A stretch of 64,000 nucleotides of DNA from Pomacea canaliculata (taxonomy: Eukaryota; Mollusca; Gastropoda; Architaenioglossa; Ampullariidae): assembly GCF_003073045.1 (NCBI RefSeq), contig NC_037591.1:44953403-45017402 (forward strand), read 5' to 3'. How positions within the stretch are numbered: the first letter of the stretch is position 1; each line of letters begins with the position of its first letter. The notes beneath the pieces are model-generated. The model was not told where the DNA came from and made no database searches. It saw nothing but the letters and a program-made list of their open reading frames with translations. Below are positions 14,701 through 25,500 of this stretch, in pieces. The position numbers and the translations under genes are program-made.

Positions 14701-17700
14701 CATGACTTTGCTTCAGTGGCTGATAAGGCTTATGGTTGTGTAATTCTGGCACTGTTTGCTGTTTCCTTTTTGGGGAAGGGATATGATTAGTGACTGTGTC
14801 CATTCTTTGGCATATTCCTTGTGCTCCCAGACTCTTGGCACAGGACAATGAGGACCTTTGTGGTTTCATCCCCACCCTTCTTGAGCAGCTTAGCTGGCAC
14901 ATTATCAACGTCTGGCGACTTTCCTCTCGTCAGACTATGTACAGCTCTTTCGACCTCTTCCTGTAGGACTGGTTGGTCAGCAGGTTCACTGTCTCTACCC
15001 TGGTTGTTTAGGAGGATGTTGGCATCGGTCTTCAGGAGGAAGTTAAACAGATCCTTGCAGTACTCAGTCCATCGGTTGAGTACAGCATTGCTTTCTTCGA
15101 GAAGGTGGCCTCTGCTGTCTTCAATGACTAAGGTCTTGTGCTGATGTCTTAGTGAGGGTCTTTAGAAGTTGCTAGGCCCTTTTGCTGTCACCTCGTGTCA
15201 TTACATCTCTATGTCCCGGCACTAGCGCTCGATCCAGTTCTCCCTTGTTGCCTGCATTCCTTTCTTGATGGCACAGTTCACTTCTTTGTATTTGGTAGCT
15301 GCTTCGGGTTTGCTTTTCTTTCCGTTTCTCTCAAGGCCCTCCTTTGGTCACAGAGATCTAGAATGTCTTTCGTGACCCACGGGTGTTTCTTATTCCTATA
15401 TGTCATCCTAAAACCTAATGGGCTCTGTTGACATTAGGACCTCTTTATGTTTCCCAGGAGGGTGTCTACATCACAGTCCACCAGGTTCAACGTGGCAAAT
15501 CTTCCTCCAACTGTGGCCTTGAAGACGTCTGTAATGTGTGGGCCTTGCAGCTTCAAATCAAAGCGGATTCGGGGTCTTCAGCTTCAGGTTCGTTAGAACA
15601 CGGTCATGGTCGTTACCTATGTCAGCGCCTGGATACATCCTTGTTTTAGCCTTGTTGATGCTGCATTTGAAGCATTTCCGCAGCAGGATATAGTCGAATT
15701 GATTGTGGATCAATCCGTTTGGTGAGCGCTACTTGTCCGTCCATGGTTTCCGGGGGGAGGGGGGTGTAGAGTGTTGTTTAAGGTGTCGCTGGCTCTGCAT
15801 AAATTCTAGGAGTCGGTTGCCCTATGTTTGCTGAGGCCAAATTTGGCCACCGTTCCTGCCCATTGCAGATAGGCGTCTGTGCCAACTTTGGTGTTCTAGT
15901 CACCATGTACAACGAGGATGTCCTTTTTCGGAACTGTCTTCACCGCCATATCTAGTTCCTGGTGTCCTACGTCAGCTAATGGACAGGATACTGAAAGGGG
16001 CCTAGGAGTAATGCCAAGTGATCTTGTAGGAGTAATTGCAAGTGACTTGAAGAAGTAGTGGCAAGTGACCTTTGTAAAGTTTTGTGAAGGAAAAAATATT
16101 AATTCAATGCTACCCTTCGGCAGAAGAGACAATAATTGCAAAATTTGTAAAGCGCACATTCACACTCCTAAGGACTATGCTCTTAGCGCCTAAAAACAAG
16201 AACGAGACATGGACAGCATAGGAGGGTCAGGAAAACAACATATCAACTATAAAAAATAAACAACAGTACTAATGATTAATAAAATCAAATACAGAAAACA
16301 CAAAGTGGAATCAAATAACAAAAACTGAGAGTATCATGATAAAGACTTGCAGGGAAGAGAGCGAAAAAGGACTAGTATGGTGGGAAAGCCTGTTAGGAGT
16401 AATGATATGGGTACATGAAGTACAGACGAAGTTGGAGCAAAGGATTCTGATGACAGTTTCAATCTTTTTCTTCAGAGTAGGAGAAAGGAATCAACCTCAA
16501 TCTGGAGAAGGCAGATTTCAAGCAAATAAACAAGTTCTAGTATCTAGGTCATGTGATAACCAGTGAAAAGTGGTTTAGTGCTTATAAGCAGTTTCCACTG
16601 AAGGCATTATGACATGGTGGGAGTGACACCTAGTACATTTTTAACTGCCACTGTGCACAATGTTTTGTGTAACTGATATTTAGATTATTAAATAATGGTG
16701 AACAGAACTCTGAGAATCTATAGATTATTTGACAGCACACCTGAAGAGCGGCAAAGACTGGGAATAACAGCAGAGATGTTGAAACATGTGAATTGCTAGC
16801 TGACATCTTCAGGCCATAACATGTAAAAGAAGGATATCACCAGAAGGTCTTCATGACGGAACTCTTGAAAAGATCCGACCACAGCAAACAATCCTGAGAT
16901 GAATTGGAACACGGTAATTTCATCGACTGGAGAGGCCTGACAGCATCCACGCCCCAAACCTCCAAAGCCACAACTGTTTACCAGTACCAACAATTTGATA
17001 CCAAATGGATTTGATATGACAGCTTAGATCTTTTACTGGAAGGTCCAGCAAACTAGTAGAATGACGCCAGAGTCCCAGCGAAGAGATTGAGGAAGTTGAC
17101 AGTTTCTCCTATCTTGGGGTCCAAAATGTTCAGACCGGAGATTCGAGCCCCGACTGGCGAAAGCCAGCCAGGCCTTCGCTTTTCAGCCAGAAGATCAAGC
17201 TAAGACTCAAGAAGAGACAACTTTGATGCCCATCAAAAGAAAACTCAAAATATGCAGATTTAAAAAAAAAGGCGTTGGCAACTTTTCAGAGTCGGATTTT
17301 GGAATGGGGTGGTGGTGCGGTCACAATGTGCAATGATATATATAGATAGATAGTCATTATCACTCCTAAAAGAAATATAATTTAAAAGATATAATGTAAA
17401 AGAAATATAATTTAAAAGCACTCATTTAATAGGTTTCATATTTTTAACACCAAAACATCTCATGACTTGAGATTAATGGAAGGTGTAGAAAGTGAAATGG
17501 GGGCAACGGAAGACGTGTAACTGTAATGTCTTCAGTCAACACTCGATGGCAGTGTGCATTACATAAAATACATTCATCCCATGGCAGAAAAGAATCTCAA
17601 TGTATCATGTTCTTTGTCTAGGTCATGTCAAATCACTATCATAGAGGCCATCAAAACTCCCCTCAATACCCCCTTTACACACAGTTGTTTCCACTTCTCA

Positions 17701-20700
17701 AGAGCAGTCTGAATACTCTAATTCTTTACCATAATTTTTTTCTTTTCAAACTGAGTCCACGCTGGAAGCTTTCAAATCCATCCCAAAATCCATTTAAGCA
17801 ATACCTGTTGTAATCAAGTGAACAATTCTAGTCATTCCTTAATTTGTCCGTTCACCTCATTCATGATTGTCATGGTGTCATTTGCTGCTTGTTCTTCTTC
17901 ATTGTATGGTTCATTGTCATTTCATATTTGTGTTTTTGTACACACTGCACTGAGCTCACCTCCACAATGGTAAATATTCTATGCAAATTCAGTTATAATT
18001 ATTATTAATTCATTGGGTATTTCAGTCATTTATCTTCCTAGCCTTTCTTTAATTACACAAGAGGCCTTATCAGATGCAATCGGTAGGTGACTGAGCTGAG
18101 AAAGCGTTTAGGTAAACAACTATGCATTCCCTCCTAAAGACATCTGTCTGCAAAGATAAATACACTTACAATGTTTAATCACCATGTATTTAGATATATC
18201 ACTGTTTAAATTCTAGGTAAGATTTTTGTAAAATGACATTTTCTCTTTAACCCGTTTTCTTAGTGTGAAAATATTTTTAGGGTAAAATATTTTTAGCTAT
18301 AATAGATAATTGGGTTTCTCTTCAATAAAATACAAGGAGATTTTAGACCTCCAGTTAAAACTGATGGGGTTTTTGGACCCTCACTCATAAGTGGTGGGTG
18401 TTTTAGCATCACTCCCCCAAATACTATTAAAGATCACCAGTAATAGATAAAAGCATACAGCACGGTACATTTCTTAATATTATCAAGATCTTTAAATCTG
18501 AAGTCATGTTTTAGCAATATGACTAACACTTGATAACAAATAATTAGGAATAATCATATTTATGTCTAGTTTATTACAAAATGTCTTACTGAATAAGATC
18601 TCTGATCGAAACTCATTTATATTTCCTGCAAATTGTCAACAGATTAAGAACTCTCACACAATTTATGCACACCTCAACAGGTTAGGAATAGCCTGTAATC
18701 ACTGAGTAATACTGCAAACTACCCTTGACGTTGGTGGCCAGTAAACTACAAAGTAATTCCGGTCACTAGTAAAATACTACCAGGGAGGTGGGAAAGTAGG
18801 GTAAATGTCCCAAAAAAGTAACCTCTAGGCTGGGGTAAGGAACTGTAAGAGGTTTACCATGTCTAGACTAAAGCACTTGGATGAGGATCTCAATCTTTTC
18901 CTTATCCTGAAGAAGCTGATGCCATTTCTGCTGAGTGTACAGGGAGAAATATATCTGAATGCCCCTCAGATTGGTAACGTTCTGCTCTGAGGTTGAGTAC
19001 AACCACTAGATTATGAAGTCTAACAAATGGAAGCAATTTTCATTTAAAAAGATAGAAGAGCAACTTTAGTTTTAAAAAATGTTTAGATTCCACTGCTCTA
19101 CAATTAATGTCAGCAAAACAAATCATGAAAGTATGACATTAAACTAAAAGACATTTATGGTGCTGAGACCACTAACCCTAATCATGCAAGATCTCTTGCT
19201 GCTATCTACCTGACTAACACTGTCTAACACTATTGACACCATTAATAGGTACAGAAAAATGCAATTGGACCCAAACCTGTGTTGTTGTCGATCCAGAGAT
19301 TTTTCTTGCAGTGCCTCAGGCCAGCTGGAAGATGACCGATCAAAAAATGACAAGCTGCCCTCTATATCTGAGAAAGTTAAAATTCTAAGCTTTGAAATTG
19401 TTTTTCCACGCTTGGCAGTCTTTCCACCTTTTACAGAATGTTCAAACATGGCACTGCTATTTGGTTTGAAACCCATAAGTTTGCTTTCCGTGTTTCCAAA
19501 GACAGTGTTAATAGAAAATCTGCTGGGTGGTGGTACAGCTGTGTAAATGTTGGCACCAGAAAGTGCTGCACATCTAGCTACAGAGGCACTAGAAGATGTT
19601 ACAGAGGTACTGCAAGATGTTACAGAGGCACTGCAAGATGCTGTGGAGATGACGCAAGGGACTGTAGACACAATGCAGATGGTATTCTCAGTACTGTTGT
19701 TACTGCTACTGCTACTGCTGAGCAGGTCTGTTAAGTCTGGTTCTGGAGATACAGCACTGCAAAAACAAAAAACAAAATGGTGAAACACTTGTACTAGTGA
19801 TCTCCTTTTCCTCAGTTGACAGATCTACCACTTTTGTTTGGAAACAGGGGGCATACTTTCTGTGAAAGGAAATGTAACTGGGGTAATGCTTGCTCCCCTC
19901 CCATTCCTCCTTGCCCCCTGACCTTTTATCCCCTCAAATTACAGTCCTGTCCAAATTTGCTATATGTAGTAGATGTTTCGTGAAATTTTAGTAACACATA
20001 CACACCAAACATAGCCCATGACCAAACTACAGACAACAGTAATACTCCTGAAAAGTTTGGTGAGGGTTAGATAAATAGTGTCGATTCACACAGCAATCAA
20101 CTGCAACCAGCCATAAACATAATACACACACTGATTTAAAACTGCCATTCATTAATATGTCTGATTAGGTTATTTATGAGTTATCAAGCATGGATTAAAA
20201 AAAAAAATCATAGATTACCATTTTGTACAAATGTTTACTGAAATACAAAATTCCAATATGTGCTAGTCAAGCATACATTTCTTGAGCTGCATGCTCTTTT
20301 AGTTTTGAAGCATGAGGTTAGTGTCATTACAAAAAGCAGTTTTTCAATCTGTGATGAGCAAACATGCTTAAAATCAGCTTACAACCAGACAAAATGTAAC
20401 AACTAAAGGGTTCCTCTGGGAGAAGATAACATGGGATTGCCTTTTAAGTGGCAAAGAGGTGAAAATGGATAGATGAAACCTAAATCACAAACACTCAAAG
20501 CTCACTGTCCTTGTATGATCAACAAAATTTTTTTCTAATTAACAGCATATGCTTCAACAGCCATTTCTGGTAGCATATTCTTCAAACATTCAAATGCTAT
20601 CCCAGAAAAAGGATTTCAGCGAAAGAAAATATTGCATATACTGTCATCTATTTTCACAATACTAATATTATTATTTTAGGGTTTACTGTTGTTGACCATA

Positions 20701-21345
20701 GTACACCATTTATGACAGCATATAAAAAAATCAAGTAAAAAATTTGCAACAGTTTGTCAATTAGATTTTAATGCTTGCAAGAAGTAATTTTTTGTGTGTG
20801 ATTGTCTTATGCCAAGGAACTATAGGTTGCGGTACAGCTATTGCATTAAAATAAAGTTGTCAGTGGCATATGAAACAGATCTTACTGCATGCACATATAT
20901 ATATGTGTGGTGTTTTGAATTTATAAGAGGTGAGCAGGGAGACTGTTAATATATCACGAAATCACAACTGATACATTTAAAGAATGACTCGTGTGCCATT
21001 CTTCAAATACATGCTGCTAGTATTGCCATTCCTTATTCCGAAAACTGCATCCCTAGCAAGGCCTCTACAAGGATTGACCTCGCGTGCCTGCAGATCTGTG
21101 CTCGGACTCAAACTGCCAACTGTGCACTAATTTAGCAAATTACCTACTGCACACAACACACGTATACATCAAGTGCTCCCGCTGTCTCTGGAATCCGTGT
21201 AACCCAAAACAAGAACTTTGTGTTGCCGTTTGTTATTTGGTTGTTTACTTGACCCCCCCACCCCCATACCACGCAGTGATTCTCACCTGATGACAGGAGA
21301 CCGCCAGCACGTGTCACTAACTTGGTGTTGTCGTGATGAAGCCAT
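2766..21345 (-). CDS. TFCP2: TFCP2/UBP1-like (CP2 family) transcription factor, 5' part
   Basis: Sequence-specific nuclear transcription factor of the grainyhead/CP2 family. Six minus-strand exons join in phase with canonical GT-AG sites: 21345-21287, 19756-19277, 6945-6757, 5373-5323, 4537-4461 and 2833-2766. They give 924 nt (308 codons) with no stop, and the gene continues off the left edge. Exon 3 ends with [14 protein letters not shown], matching the N-terminal DFDASLSG motif of vertebrate TFCP2. Exon 4 gives [10 protein letters not shown]. Exon 5 gives [14 protein letters not shown] then [11 protein letters not shown], the start of the immunoglobulin-fold CP2 DNA-binding domain. Exon 6 gives GQSYEI and [12 protein letters not shown]. 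The ATG at 21345 has A at -3 and G at +4. Exon 2 (about 160 residues, Ser/Thr-rich, with a 7-residue repeat) is an N-terminal extension compared with vertebrate TFCP2; its joining on both sides is inferred from phase only. Intron 2 (12 kb) hosts RTE, hAT and mariner relics. Confidence 0.85.
5374..6756. other. TFCP2-like intron 3
   Basis: Intron between the exons at 6945-6757 and 5373-5323. It contains the Tigger-like fragment described separately and a short local duplication near 5400-5480 (a 40-bp unit ending ccttactccaacaagtta, twice). Nothing else is recognised. Confidence 0.5.
6100..6711 (+). mobile_element. Tigger/pogo-like element, internally deleted (transposase N-terminus)
   Basis: An ORF at 6224-6529 encodes [18 protein letters not shown] followed by a helix-turn-helix ([15 protein letters not shown]), the psq/CENPB-type DNA-binding start of a Tigger transposase. 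After about 80 residues the coding match stops, and the sequence passes into a typical Tigger 3' end (aaggttacggaacgaatt, actcgtatgtgtaccactgt) ending at a TA at 6710-6711. The DDE catalytic core is missing. The 5' terminal repeat was not located, so the left boundary is approximate. It sits in an intron of the TFCP2-like gene, on the opposite strand. Confidence 0.75.
6946..9843. other. Non-coding intron sequence
   Basis: Part of the large intron of the TFCP2-like gene. AT-rich with scattered homopolymers. No exon with convincing protein similarity or splice-site pairing was seen on either strand. Confidence 0.45.
9844..9978 (+). CDS. Small ORF in a CpG-containing patch, unrecognised
   Basis: A 44-codon ORF beginning [15 protein letters not shown], preceded by a locally GC/CpG-rich patch (9720-9850, unusual for this AT-rich intron) and with the start inside aataATGGCGGAC, a good initiation context. 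The remaining product ([11 protein letters not shown], then [12 protein letters not shown]) is charged and plausibly helical. I do not recognise the family. It could be the first exon or a retrocopy of a nuclear gene, or chance; no clear donor site or second exon was found. Confidence 0.25.
   Translation: MADVPTTVDRIEDLFMTSKKTFLKNGLKQGTDIVVAKVLAQCTI
10296..10693 (+). repeat. Minisatellite, 37-bp unit, about 10 copies
   Basis: The unit begins cagtacatcaggactattca and continues ggtcgcataaacagtaa. It is nearly perfect at both ends, with shortened, degenerate units in the middle (10450-10560). Located in the large intron of the TFCP2-like gene. Confidence 0.95.
10759..11045. mobile_element. hAT-like MITE, 5'-truncated copy
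   Basis: Nearly identical to the complete element at 24517-24843 over its whole length. The copy keeps the right terminal repeat (ctttgagaaccactg) but lacks the first 25 bp or so of the left end, starting at aggtcaggtggtccgcgg. Confidence 0.8.
11250..11460 (-). mobile_element. Mariner-like element terminus
   Basis: tatacgaagtgtctgaaaaa followed by gtaacggga resembles mariner inverted-repeat ends. The minus strand inside it reads ...GYFKGYCQV..., reminiscent of the C-terminal end of a mariner transposase. The opposite terminus was not found, so this is a fragment at best. Confidence 0.4.
11461..12312. other. Unclassified repeat-like sequence
   Basis: More GC-rich than its surroundings. It holds an imperfect direct duplication around 12020-12160 (cactgtctcggcaatgg appears twice). 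No protein match was recognised; it may be part of an old transposon. Confidence 0.35.
12313..12499. mobile_element. hAT-type MITE with perfect 8-bp target duplication
   Basis: The 187-bp element starts cggtggttcttaacctttt and ends aggttaagaaccactg, giving terminal inverted repeats of about 16 bp. It is flanked on both sides by tcatagag (12305-12312 and 12500-12507), a perfect 8-bp duplication as expected for hAT insertions. No coding capacity. Confidence 0.93.
12645..13005. repeat. Dispersed repeat, inverted copy of 1-345
   Basis: Inverted counterpart of the left-edge repeat. A short open frame (12822-13010) runs through it, beginning with the ATG of ctATGGACCATAACTTCC. The same frame is interrupted in the other copy, so it is probably not a functional gene. 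Confidence 0.75.
13006..14059. other. Non-coding stretch between repeat and RTE relic
   Basis: No gene was recognised. It contains a GA microsatellite around 13495-13508. The part from 13750 to 14059 shows no retrotransposon motif that I can name. Confidence 0.35.
14060..15990 (-). mobile_element. RTE-type non-LTR retrotransposon relic (endonuclease and RT)
   Basis: Minus-strand relic. Near 15890-15990 it reads [19 protein letters not shown], then [19 protein letters not shown], the end of an APE-type endonuclease. From 14423 down it carries reverse transcriptase motifs [12 protein letters not shown] and [20 protein letters not shown]. The last is the metal-binding YADD box, present as IADD. 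Between these it is broken by many frameshifts. The element is inactive and lies in the large intron of the TFCP2-like gene, in the same orientation as the gene. Confidence 0.82.
15991..16819. other. Non-coding intron sequence
   Basis: No recognised feature. Confidence 0.35.
16820..17240 (+). mobile_element. RTE-type LINE fragment, plus strand
   Basis: The plus strand reads [11 protein letters not shown] at about 17090, the segment after the catalytic boxes in RTE-type reverse transcriptases, followed by sequence rich in Lys/Arg. Upstream sequence is frameshifted. Degenerate fragment, opposite in orientation to the relic at 14060-15990. Confidence 0.55.
17241..19276. other. Non-coding intron sequence
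   Basis: AT-rich intron of the TFCP2-like gene. A short tandem duplication of taaaagaaatataattt lies near 17370-17420. No gene recognised. Confidence 0.4.
19757..21286. other. TFCP2-like intron 1
   Basis: Intron between the putative first coding exon and the Ser/Thr-rich exon. No further exon or element recognised. Confidence 0.4.
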
Positions 21346-21620
21346 ACTCCTGCTATCCTACTACACTGACCAGTTTTGCCAGGGTCACTAGGCTCGAGGT
21401 AGCTAGCTCGTCCTCTTCGTGTCGTTGCTCGTGTGTGGAGAGTTAAGCCCCTTGTTCGTCGACACCCGTACAGAGTTACCGTTCGTATGTCGTCGGGTGT
21501 CAACGTCGAAACACCGTCTTTATACTCGTCAGCTTGCTACAACGGCCACGACACGATCTTCATACTAAAATGTCCTTACTACAACAGTCGACGACTAAGG
21601 CAAATGTCGACCAAGCGTGA
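21346..21620 (-). promoter_or_regulatory. Probable promoter/5' UTR region of the TFCP2-like gene
   Basis: Sequence upstream of the ATG at 21345 is locally CpG-enriched (many cg dinucleotides between 21370 and 21620) compared with the AT-rich flanks, as expected for a broad promoter. No TATA box is obvious. Placement is inferred from the start codon. Confidence 0.35.
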
Positions 21621-22329
21621 TGAAATTCATTTCTTTCTTTAAATTTTTATATCTTTCTTTTTGCTTAATTAAGTGTCCTCAATTGACGGGACAAACACTA
21701 TAATGGAAGTGACTTTTTCTTTTAAATGCTAATGCTCTATCTATGTCATCTAATTTTCACCATACCACAGTGTGCCATGTGGCAGCTGGTATGTAGCACA
21801 TGAAAATCTTACACAGTTGAAGTTCACGACCAAGGAAACATTAAATAGTAAAAAAGGCCTACTGGGTATAAAATATCCGAGAACATTAAGACAGTAAATA
21901 AAAGGCCTGATTATAATAAGCCCTAAGGCCCACAAGCTGTCAGGGACAAACAAACAAAAAACAAAAACTAAACAGAAACAGTTGGTCCTAAGTCGCAACG
22001 GTTCCCTATGATGGTAGGACAGGGAGAAAACCTCCAAAGTCATTTGACACATGCATGGTCGGCGGGACACTTTCACTATAGTGATGAGTGAATGAAGAAT
22101 GCTGGTTGTGTGTTTGTTCAATGGTTTGTATAACGTGATGAAGATTTAAGTTAGAGACAACACTCGTCCACACGTCGTCAATGCGAAGCTAGCAAGTTGT
22201 CGGTACCCCTTGGTCGGGGAGATGGACACGTTTAGAGCATTTCAACATCAAGGGACTTTTCTCTGAGGCCGAGGACGAGCTGGGCGGGAAAGGACTCAAG
22301 AGAATGTTGGGTTAGCATTGTACAGCATT
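21621..22329. other. Intergenic, no recognised feature
   Basis: No coding or repeat family recognised between the TFCP2-like 5' end and the RTE element. Confidence 0.35.
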
Positions 22330-24020
22330 GCAACGACCTGAACAAGTTTTGCAGGGACTCAGTAATGCCTCAGGATTCGCGGGGGATGCTGTCAAAAGCC
22401 TTCTTCAGGTCGATGAAATTGGTGTACAGCGGTGTGTTCCACTCGTTGCTCTGCTCCAGAATCTGTCGCAGAATGAAGATGTGTTCAGAGCAGGATGGCC
22501 CAGGGTGGAATCCTGCTTGCTGTGGTCGGAGGTCTTTCTCAAGGGTTGCCGTCAGTCTTGACAGAACAATCTTGCTAAAGACCTTAATTGCTGGTGAGGG
22601 AAAGAAGTGTTATGCCCCTGCAGTTTTCCTGCCACCCACTCGACAACATTACCGCTCATGTCTTTCACTGGCACATCACTGTTCTTAAACCCGTTGTTCA
22701 GCTGTTTTTGTATCTTGTACAGTGTCTTTCAGGTCATTTTTTTCTTGCTTTTTCAGTTTCATCTGCCAGTTTCTCTGTGTAGTCTCTTTTATCGGTTTTT
22801 TTTTCATCCTCTTTACCTCTTTGTTAAGTTTTGTATATCTTTGTGTTGTTCCTTCAGGCGTTCAGATCTAGTGCTGTTGTTTTTTGTTTGGCTGACTTTC
22901 TCTCGTCTGTCTTCTTCCATGTCTCTTCTCTGATCCACTGTTCTTTCTTTTTCCGTTGGAAGCCCAGTATTTTCTCTCCTGTTTCCTACAAGACTCGATT
23001 GAAGTCGTCTAAGGTCATCTCTTGTTGTTCTCCTAGTGCCTGGAACCTGTTCTTTACTTCCATAGCAAAGGCCCGTTTGGTGGCTGGATCTTTTAGTTTG
23101 CCGGAGTCCACTCTCTGCTTCAGACAAACTGCGGCTATCACAAGAGTGTGGTCACTGGCAATGTCTGCTCCTCTGTAGGCTCTGACATCTTGAAGTGAGC
23201 TCCTCCATTTTCGGTTGATGATGACATGGTCTATCTGGTTCTTTGTGATCCCATCTGGTGATGTCCACGTTGTCTTGTGGATGTCTTTGTGTGGGAAGAG
23301 TGTGCCTCCAATCAGTAGGTTGTTTTCTTCACAAAAGTCTGCTAATCTCTCTCCGTTGTATTTGATGGTTGCAATTCCATGCTTGCCCATGACATCCTCT
23401 CTGCAGGTGTTGTCACTTCCCACCTTGGCATTGAGATCGCCGATGATGAGCAACATATCGTGGGCTGGAACGCTCTCTGAGGCTGCCTGGAGCTGATCGT
23501 AAAAAGCATCCTTGTCTTCTGCCTCGGAGTCTTCTGTTGGTGCATAGCAGGCTAGCACTGTCAGCTTGGTGTACTTGGAATGGAATCTTGCTCTCAAAAG
23601 CCTGGGTCCGTAAGGCTTCCATTCCAGCAGTGCCTTTTCAGTTTTCTTGTTGAGGAGTAGTGCCACTCCTTCAGAGTGCTGAGCGTCTGATCTTCCTGAG
23701 AACAAGATGGTCTGTCCTTAAGCTAATCTCCTGTTTCCGGTGCCGGTCCATCTGACCTCACTGACTCCCAGGATGTCCAAGTTGTAGTTATCAAACCCCT
23801 TGACTAGTTGGAGCATCCTGCCAGTCTGGTACAAGGTCTGGACGTTCCAGCACCCCACCCTCAACTTTTGCCTCGGCTTCAGTAAATCTGCTGTCGGGGC
23901 GCCAGCTCCCTCGCGGGTTTGGCTGTCGTCCGTCATTAGTCCAGTCTCCTGGTGTGCTTCATTACCTCCGCCATCCGTGATGAATACTCTGGTGCAGATT
24001 TCTGTAACAGGCTGGTGAGG
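22330..24020 (-). mobile_element. RTE-type non-LTR retrotransposon, 3'-truncated
   Basis: Reads on the minus strand. The APE endonuclease starts at about 23936 (KLRVGCWNVQTLYQTGRML, DILGVSEVRWTG) and continues from 23705 in the same frame (GPRLLRARFHSKYTKLTVL, CYAPTED, IIGDLNAKVGSDN, NQIDHVIIN, SDHTLVI), with the N/E/D/H catalytic boxes visible. A single in-frame TAA at 23718-23720 interrupts it. The linker is frameshifted. The first RT blocks are readable at 22560-22370 (LRPQQAGFHPGPSCSEHIF, FIDLKKAFDSIPRES) and then the element stops before the YADD box. Inactive. Confidence 0.9.
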
Positions 24021-24516
24021 TTGTTAGCCCTACCACAACCTATTTACCTTTATGTGAGGTGTCCACCTTAGTCGCCTCTCACGACATGCCTGGCTGGATT
24101 GCAGGGACCCTATTCTTACAATGCTCGTTAGGCAAGCATACCCCGGGGTCCCACAAGGGCCCAGACAGACTCACAGCGGATAATGTGAACAGCCTTGAAC
24201 AGATCGCTGTGCCAAGACGACGATTGTTCGCCGATCACAATGTTATTACCTCGTCTGCGAGGATCCTCCTCTCTCGTGATTGGTCAAGCATACCACAGAC
24301 TTACTTCCGACCATTCCACTACCTAGATACATCCAATCACTCCGTCGCTAACACACGATGGACACGTGGTCGCTTGAACTTATTCCTGCCCACACTGCAC
24401 CCCCTTCTCACTAGTAACGCGGTCTGCAACTGCAGCGCCACCCCACCTGGCCTCCTATTCACTGCCTGTGTCCAGTGGGAGGCAATAACACGTATCGCTG
24501 TTGTCCTGCTCTAGGT
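24021..24516. other. RTE 5' flank or unclassified repeat
   Basis: GC-richer sequence upstream of the endonuclease start, including ttagtcgcctctcacgacat, a phrase common at the ends of non-LTR elements. It may be the 5' UTR of the RTE element or a second old repeat. Confidence 0.35.
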
Positions 24517-24843
24517 CAGTGGTTCTCAAAGTGTGGTCCGCGGGCATAAGTCAGGTGGTCCGCGGCTGACAGTCGTCATATGTCAGCAAAGTGATGTTTA
24601 AAGTGATGCATTCCTCGCATTAACATTTTAATTACAAAGAACGAGGTACACGTATAGTTTTATGTCAACTTATTACTATGCTACTGTCACAGAAGGACAT
24701 TTAGTTTTGAATTGTAATGAAAAAAATGCGGCAATTTTAAATTTGAAATTCATAGTACAGAGTGATTTTTAGGACTTGGTGGTCCCCCATATTTTTTACT
24801 TACGTAAAGTGGTCCGCGGTCCGAAATACTTTGAAAACCACTG
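24517..24843. mobile_element. hAT-like MITE, complete copy
   Basis: 327-bp element beginning cagtggttctcaaagtgtgg and ending ctttgaaaaccactg. The inner arms (tggtccgcgg / ccgcggtcc) are also inverted. Flanks ctctaggt (24509-24516) and gtctaggt (24844-24851) form an 8-bp duplication with one mismatch, as for hAT elements. Non-coding. Confidence 0.9.
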
Positions 24844-25146
24844 GTCTAGGTGTACTGCGGCCTTACAATTAACGGACTTGTTCTGACCACTGCTCTCCTC
24901 TTCTCTGGGCGATTTTCTGTAGCGACGACTACCGTCCCGCATTCCGACCTGACCCCGCGCCATGTCCGTCGTGACGTAAGCGGTCCGCGGGTCACAGGCC
25001 TACTGATTCCAGGGGAGATAAACGGTGGTGGGACTTCCTGGCTTTTGTCCACCCGACGGTCCAGTGCCGCCAAAGGCTGACTACTGTGTCGCTGCCGGTG
25101 TAGTGAATCGAAACCTCCGGGCGTATCTAAACGTATGGGTATAGTC

Positions 25147-25158
25147 TGCGCATGCGCA
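25147..25158. promoter_or_regulatory. Perfect NRF-1-type palindrome
   Basis: tgcgcatgcgca is the textbook NRF-1 binding palindrome, in a CpG-containing patch at 24900-25160. It lies about 260 bp upstream of the putative THAP-like exon and could mark its promoter. Confidence 0.45.
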
Positions 25159-25414
25159 TGAAGTGAAACTTCACTACCGCCTGGTAGTTTACTTGAAATA
25201 AAAGTAAAGGACGAAACTTTACAGGACATACGAAATAAAATGGCATTGCAAAAAAAAAAAAAAAAAAAAAGCAAAATTATACAACTCACAATATGCTTTG
25301 AGCTGGTTTTCATAAATAGACATCCGATGGATTAGTAAACATTTTCTTGGGTTTAATATTGGCTGTTGATGCATGTAGCGTTCATTGACCACGTCAGCTC
25401 ATACAATTAAAACA

Positions 25415-25500
25415 ATGGTTGTCGACATTTCTAAGTGTACAGTTCAGGCCTCCGAGTGTCCAACATTATCCTTTCATAGATTTCCAATTAAAAAGCTTTG
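25415..25500 (+). CDS. Possible first exon of a THAP-type zinc-finger protein
   Basis: The ATG at 25415 opens 28 codons reading MVVDISKCTVQASEC, then PTLSFHRFPIKKLW, and stops at a plausible donor (tttg/gttagt). SFHRFP plus a following W resembles the THAP DNA-binding zinc finger, which occurs at protein N-termini. The Cys spacing (C-x6-C) does not match the canonical C-x2-4-C, so the zinc site may be degenerate or the match fortuitous. An NRF-1-type palindrome lies upstream. No second exon was identified; an ORF at 25765-26007 is a weak candidate. Confidence 0.35.

Noticed and set aside
17140..17185. tRNA-like string gattcgagccccgac
   Set aside because: No acceptor stem or A box could be paired around it; it lies inside the RTE fragment.
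19259..19783. Plus-strand ORFs over the Ser/Thr-rich exon
   Set aside because: Antisense shadows of the in-phase TFCP2-like exon; they lack splice context and are low complexity.
24846..25313. 155-codon minus-strand ORF
   Set aside because: Crosses a poly-A/T tract and CpG-rich non-coding sequence, with no recognisable domain.
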